Of a DNA stretch of 64,000 nucleotides, positions 27,773-40,333 are shown piece by piece. Origin of the DNA: Afifella pfennigii DSM 17143 (lineage in GTDB: Bacteria; Pseudomonadota; Alphaproteobacteria; Rhizobiales; Afifellaceae). The notes beneath the pieces are model-generated. The model saw only the letters and a list, made by a program, of their open reading frames with translations, searched no databases and was not told where the DNA came from. Made by a program: the position numbers and the translations under genes. Location: contig NZ_JHZK01000005.1 of assembly GCF_000688515.1 (NCBI RefSeq), forward strand, positions 114,392 to 178,391, in the 5' to 3' direction. The number at the start of each line of letters is the position of its first letter. Position 1 is the stretch's first letter.

Positions 27773-29503
27773 CTATTCCTCGCCCTTGTCCTTCTCCTCG
27801 GCGTTGCGCTTCTTCAGCGCCGCACCAAGGATGTCGCCGAGCGAGGCGCCGCTGTCGGTGGAGCCGTACTGGGCCACGGCCTCCTTCTCCTCGGCGATCT
27901 CCAGCGCCTTGATCGACAAGGTGATGCGGCGCGCCTTCTTGTCGATATTGGTGACGCGGGCATCGACCTTCTCGCCGGCGGCGAAGCGCTCGGGACGCTG
28001 CTCGGAGCGATCGCGCGACAGCTCGGCGCGGCGGATGAAGGCGGTCATCTCCGTGTCGGCCAGCTTCACCTCGATGCCGGAATCCTTCACCTCGACGACC
28101 TCGCCGGTGACGATGGCGCCCTTGCGGATGCCTTCCACGGCCTCGGCGAAGGGATCGCCCTCCACCTGCTTGATGCCGAGCGAGATGCGCTCCTTGTCGA
28201 CGTCGACTTCCAGGACGACGGCTCGGACCATCTCGCCCTTCTTGTACTCCTCCATCGCCTCTTCGCCCTGGCGGTCCCAGGACAGGTCGGAGAGGTGCAC
28301 CATGCCGTCGACGTCGTGGTCGAGGCCGAGGAAGAGGCCGAACTCGGTCTTGTTCTTGACCTCGCCTTCCACCAGCGATCCGACCGGATGCTGGTCGGCG
28401 AACTCCTCCCAGGGATTGCGCATCGCCTGCTTGAGGCCGAGCGAGATGCGGCGCTTCTGAGGATCGACCTCCAGCACCATCACCTCGACCTCCTGGGAGG
28501 TGGAGACGATCTTGCCCGGATGGACGTTCTTCTTCGTCCAGCTCATCTCGGAGACGTGGATGAGGCCCTCAATGCCCGGCTCCAGCTCCACGAAGGCGCC
28601 GTAATCGGTGATGTTGGTAACGCGGCCGGTGAACTTGGCGCTGACCGGGTACTTGACCTCGATGCCCTCCCAGGGATCGGCCTCCAGCTGCTTCATGCCG
28701 AGCGAGATGCGGAAGGTCTCCGGGTTGATGCGGATGATCTGCACCTTCACCGTCTCGCCGATGGAGAGGATCTCGGAAGGATGGTTGACGCGCCGCCAGG
28801 CCATGTCGGTGACATGCAGGAGGCCGTCGATGCCGCCGAGATCGACGAAGGCGCCGTATTCGGTGATGTTCTTGACGACGCCGTCGACCACCTGGCCTTC
28901 CTTCAGCTTGGCGACCAGCTCGGAGCGCTGCTCGGCCAGCGTGTCCTCCAGGACGGAACGGCGCGAGACGACGATGTTGCCGCGGCGCTTGTCCATCTTG
29001 AGGATGCGGAAGGGCTGCGGCGTCTGCATCAAGGGCCCGACATCCTTGACCGGGCGCACATCGACCTGGCTGCGCGGCAGGAAGGCCACGGCGCCGTCGA
29101 GATCGACGGTGAAGCCGCCCTTCACCTGATTGAAGATGGTGCCCTGGACGGTGTCGTTCTTCTCGAAGCTGGCCTCCAGGCGGACCCAGCTCTCCTCGCG
29201 CCGGGCCTTCTCGCGCGACAGCATGGCCTCGCCGAGGGCGTTCTCCACGCGCTCCAGATAGACCTCGACCTTGTCGCCTGGCTTCAATTCGCCGTCGCGG
29301 CCGCGCACGCCGAACTCCTTCAGCGGCACCCGGCCCTCGACCTTCAGCCCGACATCGACGACGGCGACATCCTTCTCAATCGCCACCACCGTGCCTTCGA
29401 CGACGGTGCCCTCCTGGACATCGCTATCGGCGAAGGATTGCTCGAGAAGCGCCGCGAAATCCTCACGGGTCGGCTGCGGAACAGCCTGCTCAGTATTGGC
29501 CAT
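27773..29503 (-). CDS. rpsA: 30S ribosomal protein S1
   Basis: An mRNA-binding ribosomal protein needed for translation initiation of structured or weakly led messages. Six S1 RNA-binding repeats are visible, with recurrent blocks such as GAFVDLGGIDGLLHVTDMAW and GAFVELEPGIEGLIHVSEMSW. It has 576 residues from the ATG at 29503 (MANTEQAVPQPTREDF), preceded by AGGAG. It lies downstream of cmk in the conserved aroA-cmk-rpsA order. Confidence 0.97.
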   Translation of the reverse strand: MANTEQAVPQPTREDFAALLEQSFADSDVQEGTVVEGTVVAIEKDVAVVDVGLKVEGRVPLKEFGVRGRDGELKPGDKVEVYLERVENALGEAMLSREKARREESWVRLEASFEKNDTVQGTIFNQVKGGFTVDLDGAVAFLPRSQVDVRPVKDVGPLMQTPQPFRILKMDKRRGNIVVSRRSVLEDTLAEQRSELVAKLKEGQVVDGVVKNITEYGAFVDLGGIDGLLHVTDMAWRRVNHPSEILSIGETVKVQIIRINPETFRISLGMKQLEADPWEGIEVKYPVSAKFTGRVTNITDYGAFVELEPGIEGLIHVSEMSWTKKNVHPGKIVSTSQEVEVMVLEVDPQKRRISLGLKQAMRNPWEEFADQHPVGSLVEGEVKNKTEFGLFLGLDHDVDGMVHLSDLSWDRQGEEAMEEYKKGEMVRAVVLEVDVDKERISLGIKQVEGDPFAEAVEGIRKGAIVTGEVVEVKDSGIEVKLADTEMTAFIRRAELSRDRSEQRPERFAAGEKVDARVTNIDKKARRITLSIKALEIAEEKEAVAQYGSTDSGASLGDILGAALKKRNAEEKDKGEE

Positions 29504-29689
29504 CAATGCTCCTGTTAGGGCCCACGAGGCGCGGCATTTCCGTCGGCCAGTCGCGGGATCAGCGCCAAGGTTAGTGTTGAACCGGCCGCTCCGGCCCCCG
29601 CTCATCAGCGGTCGGCGCATTGGGCAGAAAGCGGCTTTTTCCTATCTCGTTCCCGCGCCGCCGCTCATACGCCAGAAGGGCGAAACCCT

Positions 29690-32345
<2,656 letters not shown>

Positions 32346-32508
32346 GCGGCCGTTGAAAAGCCGCATAGCAGGGCTTGCAAAAGCGCGGCGGCGCGCCTAG
32401 TTTCCGCCCGCTTCGGTCGCGAGACGTCTCGCGGCCGTTGCCAGTCCCAGGCCGCTCCAAGGCGGCGCAGGACAAGCTGGCCGGATCTTCCGGCCAATCC
32501 CAAGGAAC

Positions 32509-32584
32509 GGGGCCGTAGCTCAGTTGGGAGAGCGCGTGAATGGCATTCACGAGGTCAGGGGTTCGATTCCCCTCGGCTCCACCA
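32509..32584 (+). tRNA. tRNA-Ala (anticodon GGC)
   Basis: A 76-nt cloverleaf including the encoded CCA. The acceptor stem GGGGCCG/CGGCTCC carries the G3:U70 pair that marks alanine tRNAs. The D arm is GCTC/GAGC, the anticodon stem CGTGA/TCACG, and the loop ATGGCAT has GGC at the anticodon. The T arm is AGGGG-TTCGATT-CCCCT. Confidence 0.97.
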
Positions 32585-32795
32585 TTACGTCTACGTCGCT
32601 CGCGCCAATCTCGCTGCGCTCGATGGCTCCGCGGGGGCGGGCGAAAGCCCGGGCCGCAGTCGCGGCTTGTTGCGGTTTGAGGTTTCTCCCCAAATCTCTA
32701 CCAATTTTCCGTTCCGCCATATCCGGCTGCGCGATGCCGCCCGCCGAGCCGTGGCGCCGGCTCCGGTTGGCGGTTTCGCCTCTCACTTCCGCCGC

Positions 32796-34388
32796 TCAGC
32801 CCGCCGTCTCGCCCAATACCACTCTTCGATGCAGCGCCAGACGGTCCAGGAACGTCTCGTCGTGGCTGACCACCAGAAGCGCTCCGTCATAGGCCGCGAG
32901 CGCGCTCTCCAGCGCTTGGAGCGCATCGAGATCGAGATGGTTGGTCGGCTCGTCCAGGATGAGCAGCGCGGGCGGGGTGGCCCTTCCAAGGGTGCAGGCA
33001 AGGCCGGCCCGTAAAAGCTCGCCGCCGCTGAGGCTTGCCGCCTTGCGCAGCGCATCCTCGGCACGGAAGCGGAAACGGGCCAAGGCGGCCCGAGCCGCGT
33101 TCTCGTCGGCCCGCGGGTTCAGGTGCAGGAAATTCTCGCGCAGCGTGCGGCCCGCATCGAGAAGGCCGACATCTTGATCGAGAAGCGCGCAAGGCACCTT
33201 CAGTTCCACCTTGCCGGCTTGCGGGCGAAGCCGCCCGATGATCAGCTTAATCAAGGTGGTCTTGCCGCTGCCGTTCGGGCCGGTGATGGCGAGGCGCTCG
33301 GCCCCGGTGACGGTTAGAGACATGTCGCGGATGGGCGGCCGGGCAGGGTCGTGGCCTCCGGTCACCGCATCGAGCCGCAGCACCGTCTTGCCCGCCGGCA
33401 GGCCCGTGGAGGGAATGTCCATATGCAGGGGCTGCAAGACCTCGATCTTCTCTCGGGCCGCGGTCAGCGCCGCTTCCGCCTCTTGGCGCCGTGCCTCGCG
33501 CAGGCGCTCATTCGCCCCGCCGGAGGCCTCGGCCCGGCCCCTGGCCGCATCCAGCAGGATTTTCGGCTGGTCCTTCTTCGCGCGGGCCCTCTTTCCGGCG
33601 CCGTCCTTGCGCGCCTTGCGCTCGGCCGCTTCTTGGGCGCGGCGCCTGGTCTGCGCACGGTGCTTTTCGGCGCTCGCCAGATCGCGCTCCGCCGCCTGGA
33701 GCTCCGCGGCCTTGCGGGCGCGGTAGGAGCTGTAGTTGCCGCCGTATCGCGCGGCGCCAAGCGGCGTCAGTTCCACGATGGCATCCATGTGCTCAAGAAG
33801 CTCGCGGTCGTGACTGACGATGATGGCGCCGCTTCGCCAATCGCCGAGCAGCTCCACCACAGCCTGCCGCCCGGCCCGGTCGAGGTTGTTCGTCGGCTCG
33901 TCGAGAAGCAAAAAATCCGGCTGCGCGAAAACCAGAGCGGCAAGGCCGACGCGGGCGCGCTCGCCGCCGGATAGGGCGGCCAGCGGCATCTGCGGATCGG
34001 CGGTCAGGCCGCATCGCAGCAGAGCCGCCTCGATCCGTGTCGGCAGCGTCCAGTCGGCCTCGGCCAGTTCGGCCGTATCGACGAGGCCCGCCTCGGCGCG
34101 CTGCAGCAGCGCCAGCGCGGGCCCTGCGGCGAAAAGATCGGCGATGGTGTCGCCGTGGCGCGCGCGCACATCCTGGCGCATCAGGGCGAGCGTGCCGGAG
34201 ATCTGAAGGCGTCCGGATGCAGGCGAGAGCTCGCCGGCGATGAGCCGCAACAGCGTCGTCTTGCCGGTGCCGTTGCGCCCGACAATGCCGCTGCGCTCAG
34301 AGCCGAAGCTGAGGTTCAGATCGGAAAAGAGGGGGGTGCCGTCAGACGTCGACCAGGACAGGCCGGAAAGGGTGAGGGATGCGGGCAT
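32796..34388 (-). CDS. ABC-F family ATP-binding protein
   Basis: A soluble ATPase with two tandem ABC domains and no membrane segment, typical of ABC-F proteins acting on the ribosome. Domain 1: Walker A GRNGTGKTTL near residue 37, signature LSGGERARVGLAAL, Walker B LLLDEPTNNLD. Domain 2: GPNGSGKTTL, LSGGELLRAGLACTL, LILDEPTNHLD. Between them is a long charged linker (about residues 225-320) rich in Arg, Ala and Lys, the ribosome-contacting arm of the family. It has 530 residues. The specific branch (Uup/YheS/antibiotic-protection) is not assigned. Confidence 0.92.
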   Translation of the reverse strand: MPASLTLSGLSWSTSDGTPLFSDLNLSFGSERSGIVGRNGTGKTTLLRLIAGELSPASGRLQISGTLALMRQDVRARHGDTIADLFAAGPALALLQRAEAGLVDTAELAEADWTLPTRIEAALLRCGLTADPQMPLAALSGGERARVGLAALVFAQPDFLLLDEPTNNLDRAGRQAVVELLGDWRSGAIIVSHDRELLEHMDAIVELTPLGAARYGGNYSSYRARKAAELQAAERDLASAEKHRAQTRRRAQEAAERKARKDGAGKRARAKKDQPKILLDAARGRAEASGGANERLREARRQEAEAALTAAREKIEVLQPLHMDIPSTGLPAGKTVLRLDAVTGGHDPARPPIRDMSLTVTGAERLAITGPNGSGKTTLIKLIIGRLRPQAGKVELKVPCALLDQDVGLLDAGRTLRENFLHLNPRADENAARAALARFRFRAEDALRKAASLSGGELLRAGLACTLGRATPPALLILDEPTNHLDLDALQALESALAAYDGALLVVSHDETFLDRLALHRRVVLGETAG

Positions 34389-34622
34389 CGGACAGGACTT
34401 CTCGCAGCGAAAGCGGATGGGCGAAGGCGGCGAGGTTCTTGTCCATGTGGAGGATGATCCGGTCCTTTAAGGTTCGTGCCCTAGCTAGGTGCGCGTGGGC
34501 GCAATGCAAGCTCGGCCGCGCCATCTTCGCCGCTGCCGATTGGCGCAGCGCGCGGGTCTTGGCCGGTTGCGCAGGCTCCGCGGAAAGCTAACGTTGCGCC
34601 TCATCAAAGACAGGAGAATGGC

Positions 34623-35345
34623 ATGATCGTCCAAGCCTGCATCAATGGCGCACGTCCCGAGGGCTATCACCCGCGCTTGCCGCTGACGGCGGAGACGATG
34701 GCCCTTGAAAGCGCCGCATGCGTTGCGGCGGGGGCCGGCGAAATACACCTGCATCCGCGCGGCCGGGACGGGCGCGAGAGCCTTTTTGCGGTCGAGGAGA
34801 CGATGCGCGCCGTGCGGCGGGCATGCCCCGGAACGCTCATCGGCGTCTCCACCGGGGCCTGGATCGAGGGCGAGGAGAAGCGGACGCGCGATGGCATCGC
34901 GGCGTGGCGCGTCCTGCCCGACCACGCCTCCGTCAATCTCTGCGAGCCGGACGCTCCGGCCGTCATGGCATTGCTCGACAGGATGGGCGTCGGCGTGGAA
35001 GCCGGGCTCGCCAACATCGCGGATGCGGAGCGGTTTGTGGCGATGCCTGATTGTCATCGCGTTCTGCGTATCCTCCTTGAGATCGAAGGGCAGGACCTCA
35101 ACGCGGCCGAGGCCACCGCCGAGGGGATCACAAGGGTTCTTGCGCGCGCCGATATCGCGCGGCCTATCCTCCTGCACGGCTTCGACGCGACCGTCTGGCA
35201 TTTCGTCGAGCGCGCGCATCGGCGCCGCTGGTCGACGCGGGTCGGACTGGAGGACGGCTGCCTGCTCTCAAGCGGCGATATCGCCGCCGGCAATGCCGAG
35301 CTGGTCGCCGATGCGTGCGGTATCCTTCACGCCGCGCCGCGCTGA
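34623..35345 (+). CDS. BKACE-family beta-keto acid cleavage enzyme (DUF849)
   Basis: A TIM-barrel, zinc-dependent enzyme of the beta-keto acid cleavage (BKACE) family. It condenses a beta-keto acid with acetyl-CoA to give acetoacetate and a CoA ester; the founding member is 3-keto-5-aminohexanoate cleavage enzyme. The metal-ligand motif EIHLHPRG is at about residues 40-47, the catalytic Asp/Glu region is in VNLCEPD and VEAGLANIADAERF, and VGLEDG is near the end. It has 240 residues, shorter than the typical roughly 270-310 but with all core blocks. It stands alone, convergent with hutC; the substrate is not known. Confidence 0.85.
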   Translation: MIVQACINGARPEGYHPRLPLTAETMALESAACVAAGAGEIHLHPRGRDGRESLFAVEETMRAVRRACPGTLIGVSTGAWIEGEEKRTRDGIAAWRVLPDHASVNLCEPDAPAVMALLDRMGVGVEAGLANIADAERFVAMPDCHRVLRILLEIEGQDLNAAEATAEGITRVLARADIARPILLHGFDATVWHFVERAHRRRWSTRVGLEDGCLLSSGDIAAGNAELVADACGILHAAPR

Positions 35346-35389
35346 GGGGCTCGCAAGGGCTCGTCGTTGGAGCACAGGCAGCGGCGCTC

Positions 35390-36148
35390 TCAGCTCGCGC
35401 CGGCGAAACGCCCCACAAGGATGTGGCTCTCTCCCGGATAGACGAAGCGCGCGAAGGTGAGCATCTCGCGCCCGCGCCAGGTGCGCCGCTCCACCGACAG
35501 GCAGGGCGCGTCGGGCGCGATGGCCAGAAGCGCGCTTGCCGTCGTGCCGGCGCGGATGGCGGCGATGCGGTGCTCGCCCTCTGTGAAGGGCACGTTCTCA
35601 AGGAGCCAGGGGCCGGGCGGCTCACGCTCGAAGGACACGGCCTCGGCGTCCGGCACGGCGGCAAGATTGATCCAGCGATCCTCCAGGACGGCGGGCCGCG
35701 CGCCGGCGAAATGGCGGCAGGCGAGATGCAGGACGGGCGTGCCGGCGGCAACGCCGCTCGCAAGGCTCAGCGATGGCGTGACACGGCTTTGCCGGCGAAG
35801 CGCGAGCTCGTAGCCGTAACGCTCGCCGCGCGCCTCGATCTCGCGGCGGATGTCGCCGATGAAGGTGACGGCGTGCTCGCCGGCTCGCGGCGCGACGAAG
35901 GAGCCGGCGCGGCGGCGGCGGGCGATCAGCCCCTGATCGGCAAGGGCGCGCAGCGCCCGGTTGACGGTCATGCGCGAGGCGCCGAAGCGGCGCATCAGCT
36001 CCATCTCCGGCGCGATACGGGTGCCGGGCTTCCAGGCGCCGGAAAGGATCGGCGCGGCGATGGCGCGGCGGATCTGGTCGTGCAGAGGGCCGGTGCCGTC
36101 GAGCCGCAGCTCCTCGTCTCCTTCGGGATTTGCCTGGCGCGGGTTCAT
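35390..36148 (-). CDS. hutC: Histidine utilisation repressor HutC (GntR family)
   Basis: A transcriptional repressor of histidine catabolism, relieved by urocanate. The N-terminal GntR winged helix shows HDQIRRAIAAPILSGAWKPG and RFGASRMTVNRALRALADQGL. The UTRA effector domain occupies about residues 100-240. It has 252 residues. Its start overlaps the hutF stop by four bases (ATGA), so the two are co-transcribed. The probable operator is at 37517-37532 between hutF and hutI. Confidence 0.93.
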   Translation of the reverse strand: MNPRQANPEGDEELRLDGTGPLHDQIRRAIAAPILSGAWKPGTRIAPEMELMRRFGASRMTVNRALRALADQGLIARRRRAGSFVAPRAGEHAVTFIGDIRREIEARGERYGYELALRRQSRVTPSLSLASGVAAGTPVLHLACRHFAGARPAVLEDRWINLAAVPDAEAVSFEREPPGPWLLENVPFTEGEHRIAAIRAGTTASALLAIAPDAPCLSVERRTWRGREMLTFARFVYPGESHILVGRFAGAS

Positions 36149-37494
36149 GCCAAAAGCCGCTTCATGGTGGCGCCAAAGCGCGCGGCGACCTCGTCGCGGC
36201 GGCGGTGACGCCCGGCCTCCACGAGCCTGTCGCCGCCGACATAGACGTCGCGGACGGCCTTCCTTCCCCCCGCAAAGAGGAAGGAATCGAGAAGCGCGTC
36301 GCCCTTCTTGCCGGCGAGCGCGGCATGCTCCTCATCGAGAACGAGGATATCGGCGCGCCGGCCGGGGGCGAGCGCGCCGACGGGCCGGCCGAGGGCTGCC
36401 GCGCCGCCAAGGCAGGCGCGCTCGTAGAGATGGCGGCCGGTCGAGCGGTCCGGCGTGCCGAGGACATTGCGCCGGCGATGGCGGAGGCGCTGGCCGTATT
36501 CCAGAAGACGGAGTTCCTCGGCCGCGTCGATCAGGACGTTGCTGTCGGAGCCGATGCCGAAGGCGCCGCCGGCGCCCAGAAAATCCGGCGCCGGAAAGAG
36601 CCCGTCGCCGAGATTGGCCTCCGTCACCGGGCAAAGGCCGGCAACGGCGCCGGAGCGGGCAAGCGCCTTCGTTTCGGCCTCCGTCATATGGGTGGCGTGG
36701 ACCAGGCACCAGCCGGGACCGACGGGCGCGTTGTTCAGGAGCCATTCCACGGGGCGGGCGCCAAGAGCTGCGAGGCAGTCGGCCACCTCCTTCTCCTGCT
36801 CGGCGGCATGGATATGGACAGGGCCGCCGGCGGCAAGCGGCAGAACTTCAGCGAGCGTTTCCGGCGTCACCGCCCGCAGCGAATGCGGGGCGATGCCGAG
36901 CCGCGCCTCCGGCAGGTCGGCGAGATGGGGGCGGGCGGCTTGAAGGAGGGCGGCGTAGCCTTCCGGATCGCTGCCGAAGCGAAGCTGGGCGGGTCCGAGC
37001 GGGGCGCCGGCAAAGCCGCCATGGGCGTAGAAGACGGGAAGAAGGGTCAGGCCGATGCCGGCGGTGCGCGCGGCGGCGACGACGCGGCCGGCCATCTCGG
37101 CCGGGTCGGCATAGGCCGCGCCTGCCGGCGCATGATGCAGATAGTGGAACTCGCCGAGCGCGGTGAAGCCCGTTTCCAGCATCTCGACATAGGCCTCGGC
37201 GGCGATCGCCTCCACATCCTCGGGCGTCAGCCGGTGCAGGAAGGCGTACATGACTTCACGCCAGGTCCAGAAGGAATCCTCCGCCGTGCCGCGGCGCTCG
37301 GCAAGGCCGGCCATGCCGCGCTGAAAGGCGTGGCTGTGCAGGTTCGGCATGCCGGCAAGGGCGATGCCGTCATAGCGGCCGCTCTCGCCCGAGGTGGCAA
37401 GCGCGGCGATGGTGCCGTCGGCCGCCGTCTCCACGGTGACGTTTTCCACCCAGCCCTGCGGGGTCAGCGCAGCGGCAAATCGGAGCTTGCCCAT
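36145..37494 (-). CDS. hutF: Formimidoylglutamate deiminase
   Basis: An amidohydrolase-fold enzyme converting N-formimino-L-glutamate to N-formyl-L-glutamate, the branch used together with HutG. The metal ligands are in MPNLHSHAFQRGMAGL, and the His-rich barrel motifs are HIHAAEQ and LVHATHMTEAE. The late GIGSDSNVLIDAAEELRLLEYGQRL gives the Asp ligand. It starts at the ATG at 37494 (MGKLRFAAALTPQGW); the frame upstream is not family-like. It has 449 residues. It reads divergently from hutI and overlaps hutC. Confidence 0.95.
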   Translation of the reverse strand: MGKLRFAAALTPQGWVENVTVETAADGTIAALATSGESGRYDGIALAGMPNLHSHAFQRGMAGLAERRGTAEDSFWTWREVMYAFLHRLTPEDVEAIAAEAYVEMLETGFTALGEFHYLHHAPAGAAYADPAEMAGRVVAAARTAGIGLTLLPVFYAHGGFAGAPLGPAQLRFGSDPEGYAALLQAARPHLADLPEARLGIAPHSLRAVTPETLAEVLPLAAGGPVHIHAAEQEKEVADCLAALGARPVEWLLNNAPVGPGWCLVHATHMTEAETKALARSGAVAGLCPVTEANLGDGLFPAPDFLGAGGAFGIGSDSNVLIDAAEELRLLEYGQRLRHRRRNVLGTPDRSTGRHLYERACLGGAAALGRPVGALAPGRRADILVLDEEHAALAGKKGDALLDSFLFAGGRKAVRDVYVGGDRLVEAGRHRRRDEVAARFGATMKRLLA

Positions 37495-37516
37495 CGACCT
37501 CGTCCTGGATACCCTC

Positions 37517-37532
37517 ATTTGTATAGACAAAT
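37517..37532. promoter_or_regulatory. Probable HutC operator
   Basis: Inverted repeat ATTTGT, ATAG, ACAAAT: six-base arms, perfect. It lies between the divergent hutF and hutI starts, where one site could control both arms. The TTGT...ACAA core resembles reported HutC sites; the assignment is inference. Confidence 0.65.
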
Positions 37533-37553
37533 TTAAGGATCGGGGAAAGGCTA

Positions 37554-38786
37554 TTGGCGGAACGGGTCGATCTTCTCTTGCGCGATGTACGCATCGCGAC
37601 GCTGGAGCCCGGAATCGGCAAGGGCGCGCTCGGCGTCCTGGAGCGTGGCGCGCTGGCCGCCCGCGACGGCAAGGTCCTCTGGGTCGGGCCGGAGGCGGAG
37701 CTGCCCGCCTTTGCCGCGGCGAAGGTTCTCACTCTCGACGGGCGCTGGGTGATGCCCGGTCTCATCGATTGCCACACCCATCTCGTTCATGGCGGGACGC
37801 GCGCCGGCGAATGGGAGATGCGCCTCAAGGGCGCCAGCTACGAGGAGGTGGCGCGCGCCGGCGGCGGCATCCTCGCCACCGTCAAGGCGACGCGCGCCGC
37901 CAGCGAGGCGGAGCTTGTCGCCGCCGCGCTGAAGCGGCTCGACGCGCTGCTGGCCGAAGGCGTCACCACGGTGGAGGTGAAGTCGGGCTACGGGCTCAAT
38001 GCCGCGGATGAGGCGAAGATGCTGCGCGCGGCGGCAAGGCTCGGCGCCATGCGCGACGTCGCCATCGTGCGCAGCTTTCTGGGCGCGCATGCGCTGCCGC
38101 CTGAAGCCGCCGGCGATCGCGCCGGCTATATTCGCGAAGTCTGCGAGGTGCAGCTGCCGCGCATCGTCGAGGAAGGCCTCGCCGAGGCGGTCGACGGCTT
38201 TTGCGAGACGATCGCCTTCTCGCCGGATGAGATCGCCCGCGTCTTCGACGCCGCCAGGGCACACGGCCTTGCCGTCCGACTGCATGCCGAGCAGCTCTCC
38301 GACCAGGGCGGGGCGGCGCTGGCGGCGGGCTACGGCGCGCTCTCGGCCGACCATCTGGAATATCTCTCGCAGGACGGGATCGCGGCGATGAAAAGGGCCG
38401 GCACGGTCGCCGTGCTTCTGCCCGGCGCCTTCTACTTTCTGGGCGAGACCCAGAAGCCGCCGGTGGCGAAGCTGCGCCAGGCGGGCGTGCCGATGGCGGT
38501 CGCCACCGACTGCAATCCCGGCACCTCGCCGATGACCTCGCTGCTGCTTGCCATGAACATGGCCGCGACCCTCTTCCGCCTGACGCCGGAGGAAACCATC
38601 ATCGGGGTGACGTGCGCGGCGGCGAAGGCGCTTGGCAGGGCCGAGCGGATCGGCACGCTTCTGCCCGGCAAGGATTGCGACCTCGCCATCTTCGACATCG
38701 AGAAGCCGGCCGAGCTTGCCTACCGGATCGGCTTCAATCCTCTGCACGGCGTGGTGCGCGGCGGACGCGTCAGGAGGGCGGCGTGA
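37554..38786 (+). CDS. hutI: Imidazolonepropionase
   Basis: A metal-dependent amidohydrolase opening 4-imidazolone-5-propionate to N-formimino-L-glutamate, the third step of histidine breakdown. Metal ligands are in [17 protein letters not shown], with [16 protein letters not shown] and SADHLEYL. The late [11 protein letters not shown] contributes the Asp ligand. It has 410 residues from a TTG start at 37554, about five bases after GGGGAAAGG. The overlapping GTGA junction begins hutH. Confidence 0.96.
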   Translation: MAERVDLLLRDVRIATLEPGIGKGALGVLERGALAARDGKVLWVGPEAELPAFAAAKVLTLDGRWVMPGLIDCHTHLVHGGTRAGEWEMRLKGASYEEVARAGGGILATVKATRAASEAELVAAALKRLDALLAEGVTTVEVKSGYGLNAADEAKMLRAAARLGAMRDVAIVRSFLGAHALPPEAAGDRAGYIREVCEVQLPRIVEEGLAEAVDGFCETIAFSPDEIARVFDAARAHGLAVRLHAEQLSDQGGAALAAGYGALSADHLEYLSQDGIAAMKRAGTVAVLLPGAFYFLGETQKPPVAKLRQAGVPMAVATDCNPGTSPMTSLLLAMNMAATLFRLTPEETIIGVTCAAAKALGRAERIGTLLPGKDCDLAIFDIEKPAELAYRIGFNPLHGVVRGGRVRRAA

Positions 38787-40333
38787 GCGAGGCGCTCGTC
38801 CTTCATCCCGGGCGCGTCAGCCTCGCCGAGCTGGAGCGCGTCTATCGCGAGGGCTTGCCGGCACGGCTGGCGAGCGACTGTCGGGCTGCGGTCGAAAAAT
38901 CGATGGCGATGGTGGCGGAAGCCGCCGCGGGCAAGGCCGCGATCTACGGCGTCAACACCGGCTTCGGCAAGCTCGCCTCCACGCGCATCGCGGCAGAGGA
39001 CACGGCGCACTTGCAGCGCAATCTCGTCCTGTCGCATGCGAGCGGCGTCGGCTCGCCGCTGCCGGAGGCGATCGTGCGCCTGATGCTCGCCCTCAAGCTC
39101 GTCTCGCTCGGGCGCGGCGCCTCCGGCGTTGCTTGGACGACCATCGAATGCCTGCAAGGCATGCTGGAAAAGCGCGTCACGCCGCTGGTGCCGCGGCAGG
39201 GCTCCGTCGGCGCCTCCGGCGACCTTGCCCCGCTCGCCCATATGGCGGCGGTGATGATCGGCGAAGGCGAGGCCTTCTATGCCGACGAGAAGATGGCCGG
39301 CGGCGCGGCGATGCAGGCGGCCGGCCTTCGCCCGATCCGGCTCGGGCCGAAGGAAGGGCTGGCGCTGATCAACGGCACGCAATGCTCCACGGCGCTGGCG
39401 CTCGCCGGGCTCCTTGAGGCCTGGAGGGTCGGCCTTTCCTCGCTCGTCACCGGGGCGCTGACGACGGATGCGGCGATGGGCTCGGCCGCGCCCTTTCGCC
39501 CGGAAATGCATCATCTGCGCGGCCAGGCCGGCCAGATCGCCGCCGCGGCGACGTTGCGGGCGCTGATGGCCGGCTCGGAAATTCGCGAAGCGCATCGCGA
39601 GGGCGACGAGCGCGTGCAGGATCCCTATTGCATCCGCTGCCAGCCGCAGGTCGCCGGCGCCTGTCTCGATCTTCTGCGCCAGGCCGCGAAAACGCTGCGC
39701 ATCGAAGCCAATGCGGCGACCGACAATCCGCTCGTCATCGCGAAGACCGGGGACATCCTCTCCGGCGGCAATTTCCACGCCGAGCCGGTCGCCTTCGCCG
39801 CCGACCAGATCGCGCTCGCCGTCGCCGAGCTCGGCTCCATCGCGCAGCGGCGCATCGCCATGCTGGTCAACCCGGCGCTCTCCTACGGCCTGCCGGCCTT
39901 CCTGACGCCGAAGCCCGGCCTCAATTCCGGTTTCATGATCGCGGAAGTGACCGCCGCGGCGCTGATGAGCGAGAACAAGCAGCGCGCCAATCCCTGCTCC
40001 ACCGATTCCACCCCGACCAGCGCCGACCAGGAGGATCATGTGTCGATGGCCACCCACGGTGCCTTCCGGCTTCTGCCGATGACCCGCAATCTTGCGCGCA
40101 TCGTCGGCATCGAATGGCTGGTGGCCGCGCAGGGCGTGGAGATGCGCGCGCCGCTGAGAACCTCGCCGGCCCTGGGAAGAGCGATGGCCAGGCTGCGCGC
40201 CGCCGTTCCCGCCCTTCACGAGGATCGCTATCTTGCTCCTGATTTGGCGCTCGCGGCCGGTCTCGTCAGCCAAGGCGCGGCGCTTTCGGCATGCGGCGCG
40301 AGCCAGTTCCCCGCCTTGGAGGAAGCCGAATGA
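38783..40333 (+). CDS. hutH: Histidine ammonia-lyase
   Basis: This enzyme removes ammonia from L-histidine to give urocanate, the first step of the route. The Ala144-Ser145-Gly146 triad ([12 protein letters not shown]) forms the self-made MIO prosthetic group. [23 protein letters not shown] (here VQDPY...) and the C-terminal [17 protein letters not shown] blocks are intact. It has 516 residues. It starts at a GTG overlapping the hutI stop and ends overlapping the hutG start (ATGA). Confidence 0.97.
   Translation: MSEALVLHPGRVSLAELERVYREGLPARLASDCRAAVEKSMAMVAEAAAGKAAIYGVNTGFGKLASTRIAAEDTAHLQRNLVLSHASGVGSPLPEAIVRLMLALKLVSLGRGASGVAWTTIECLQGMLEKRVTPLVPRQGSVGASGDLAPLAHMAAVMIGEGEAFYADEKMAGGAAMQAAGLRPIRLGPKEGLALINGTQCSTALALAGLLEAWRVGLSSLVTGALTTDAAMGSAAPFRPEMHHLRGQAGQIAAAATLRALMAGSEIREAHREGDERVQDPYCIRCQPQVAGACLDLLRQAAKTLRIEANAATDNPLVIAKTGDILSGGNFHAEPVAFAADQIALAVAELGSIAQRRIAMLVNPALSYGLPAFLTPKPGLNSGFMIAEVTAAALMSENKQRANPCSTDSTPTSADQEDHVSMATHGAFRLLPMTRNLARIVGIEWLVAAQGVEMRAPLRTSPALGRAMARLRAAVPALHEDRYLAPDLALAAGLVSQGAALSACGASQFPALEEAE

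Noticed and set aside
32547..32786. Minus-strand 79-residue ORF ending VEPRGIEPLTS
   Set aside because: Its end is the antisense of the tRNA-Ala gene; this string is a familiar artefact of ORFs running across tRNA genes.
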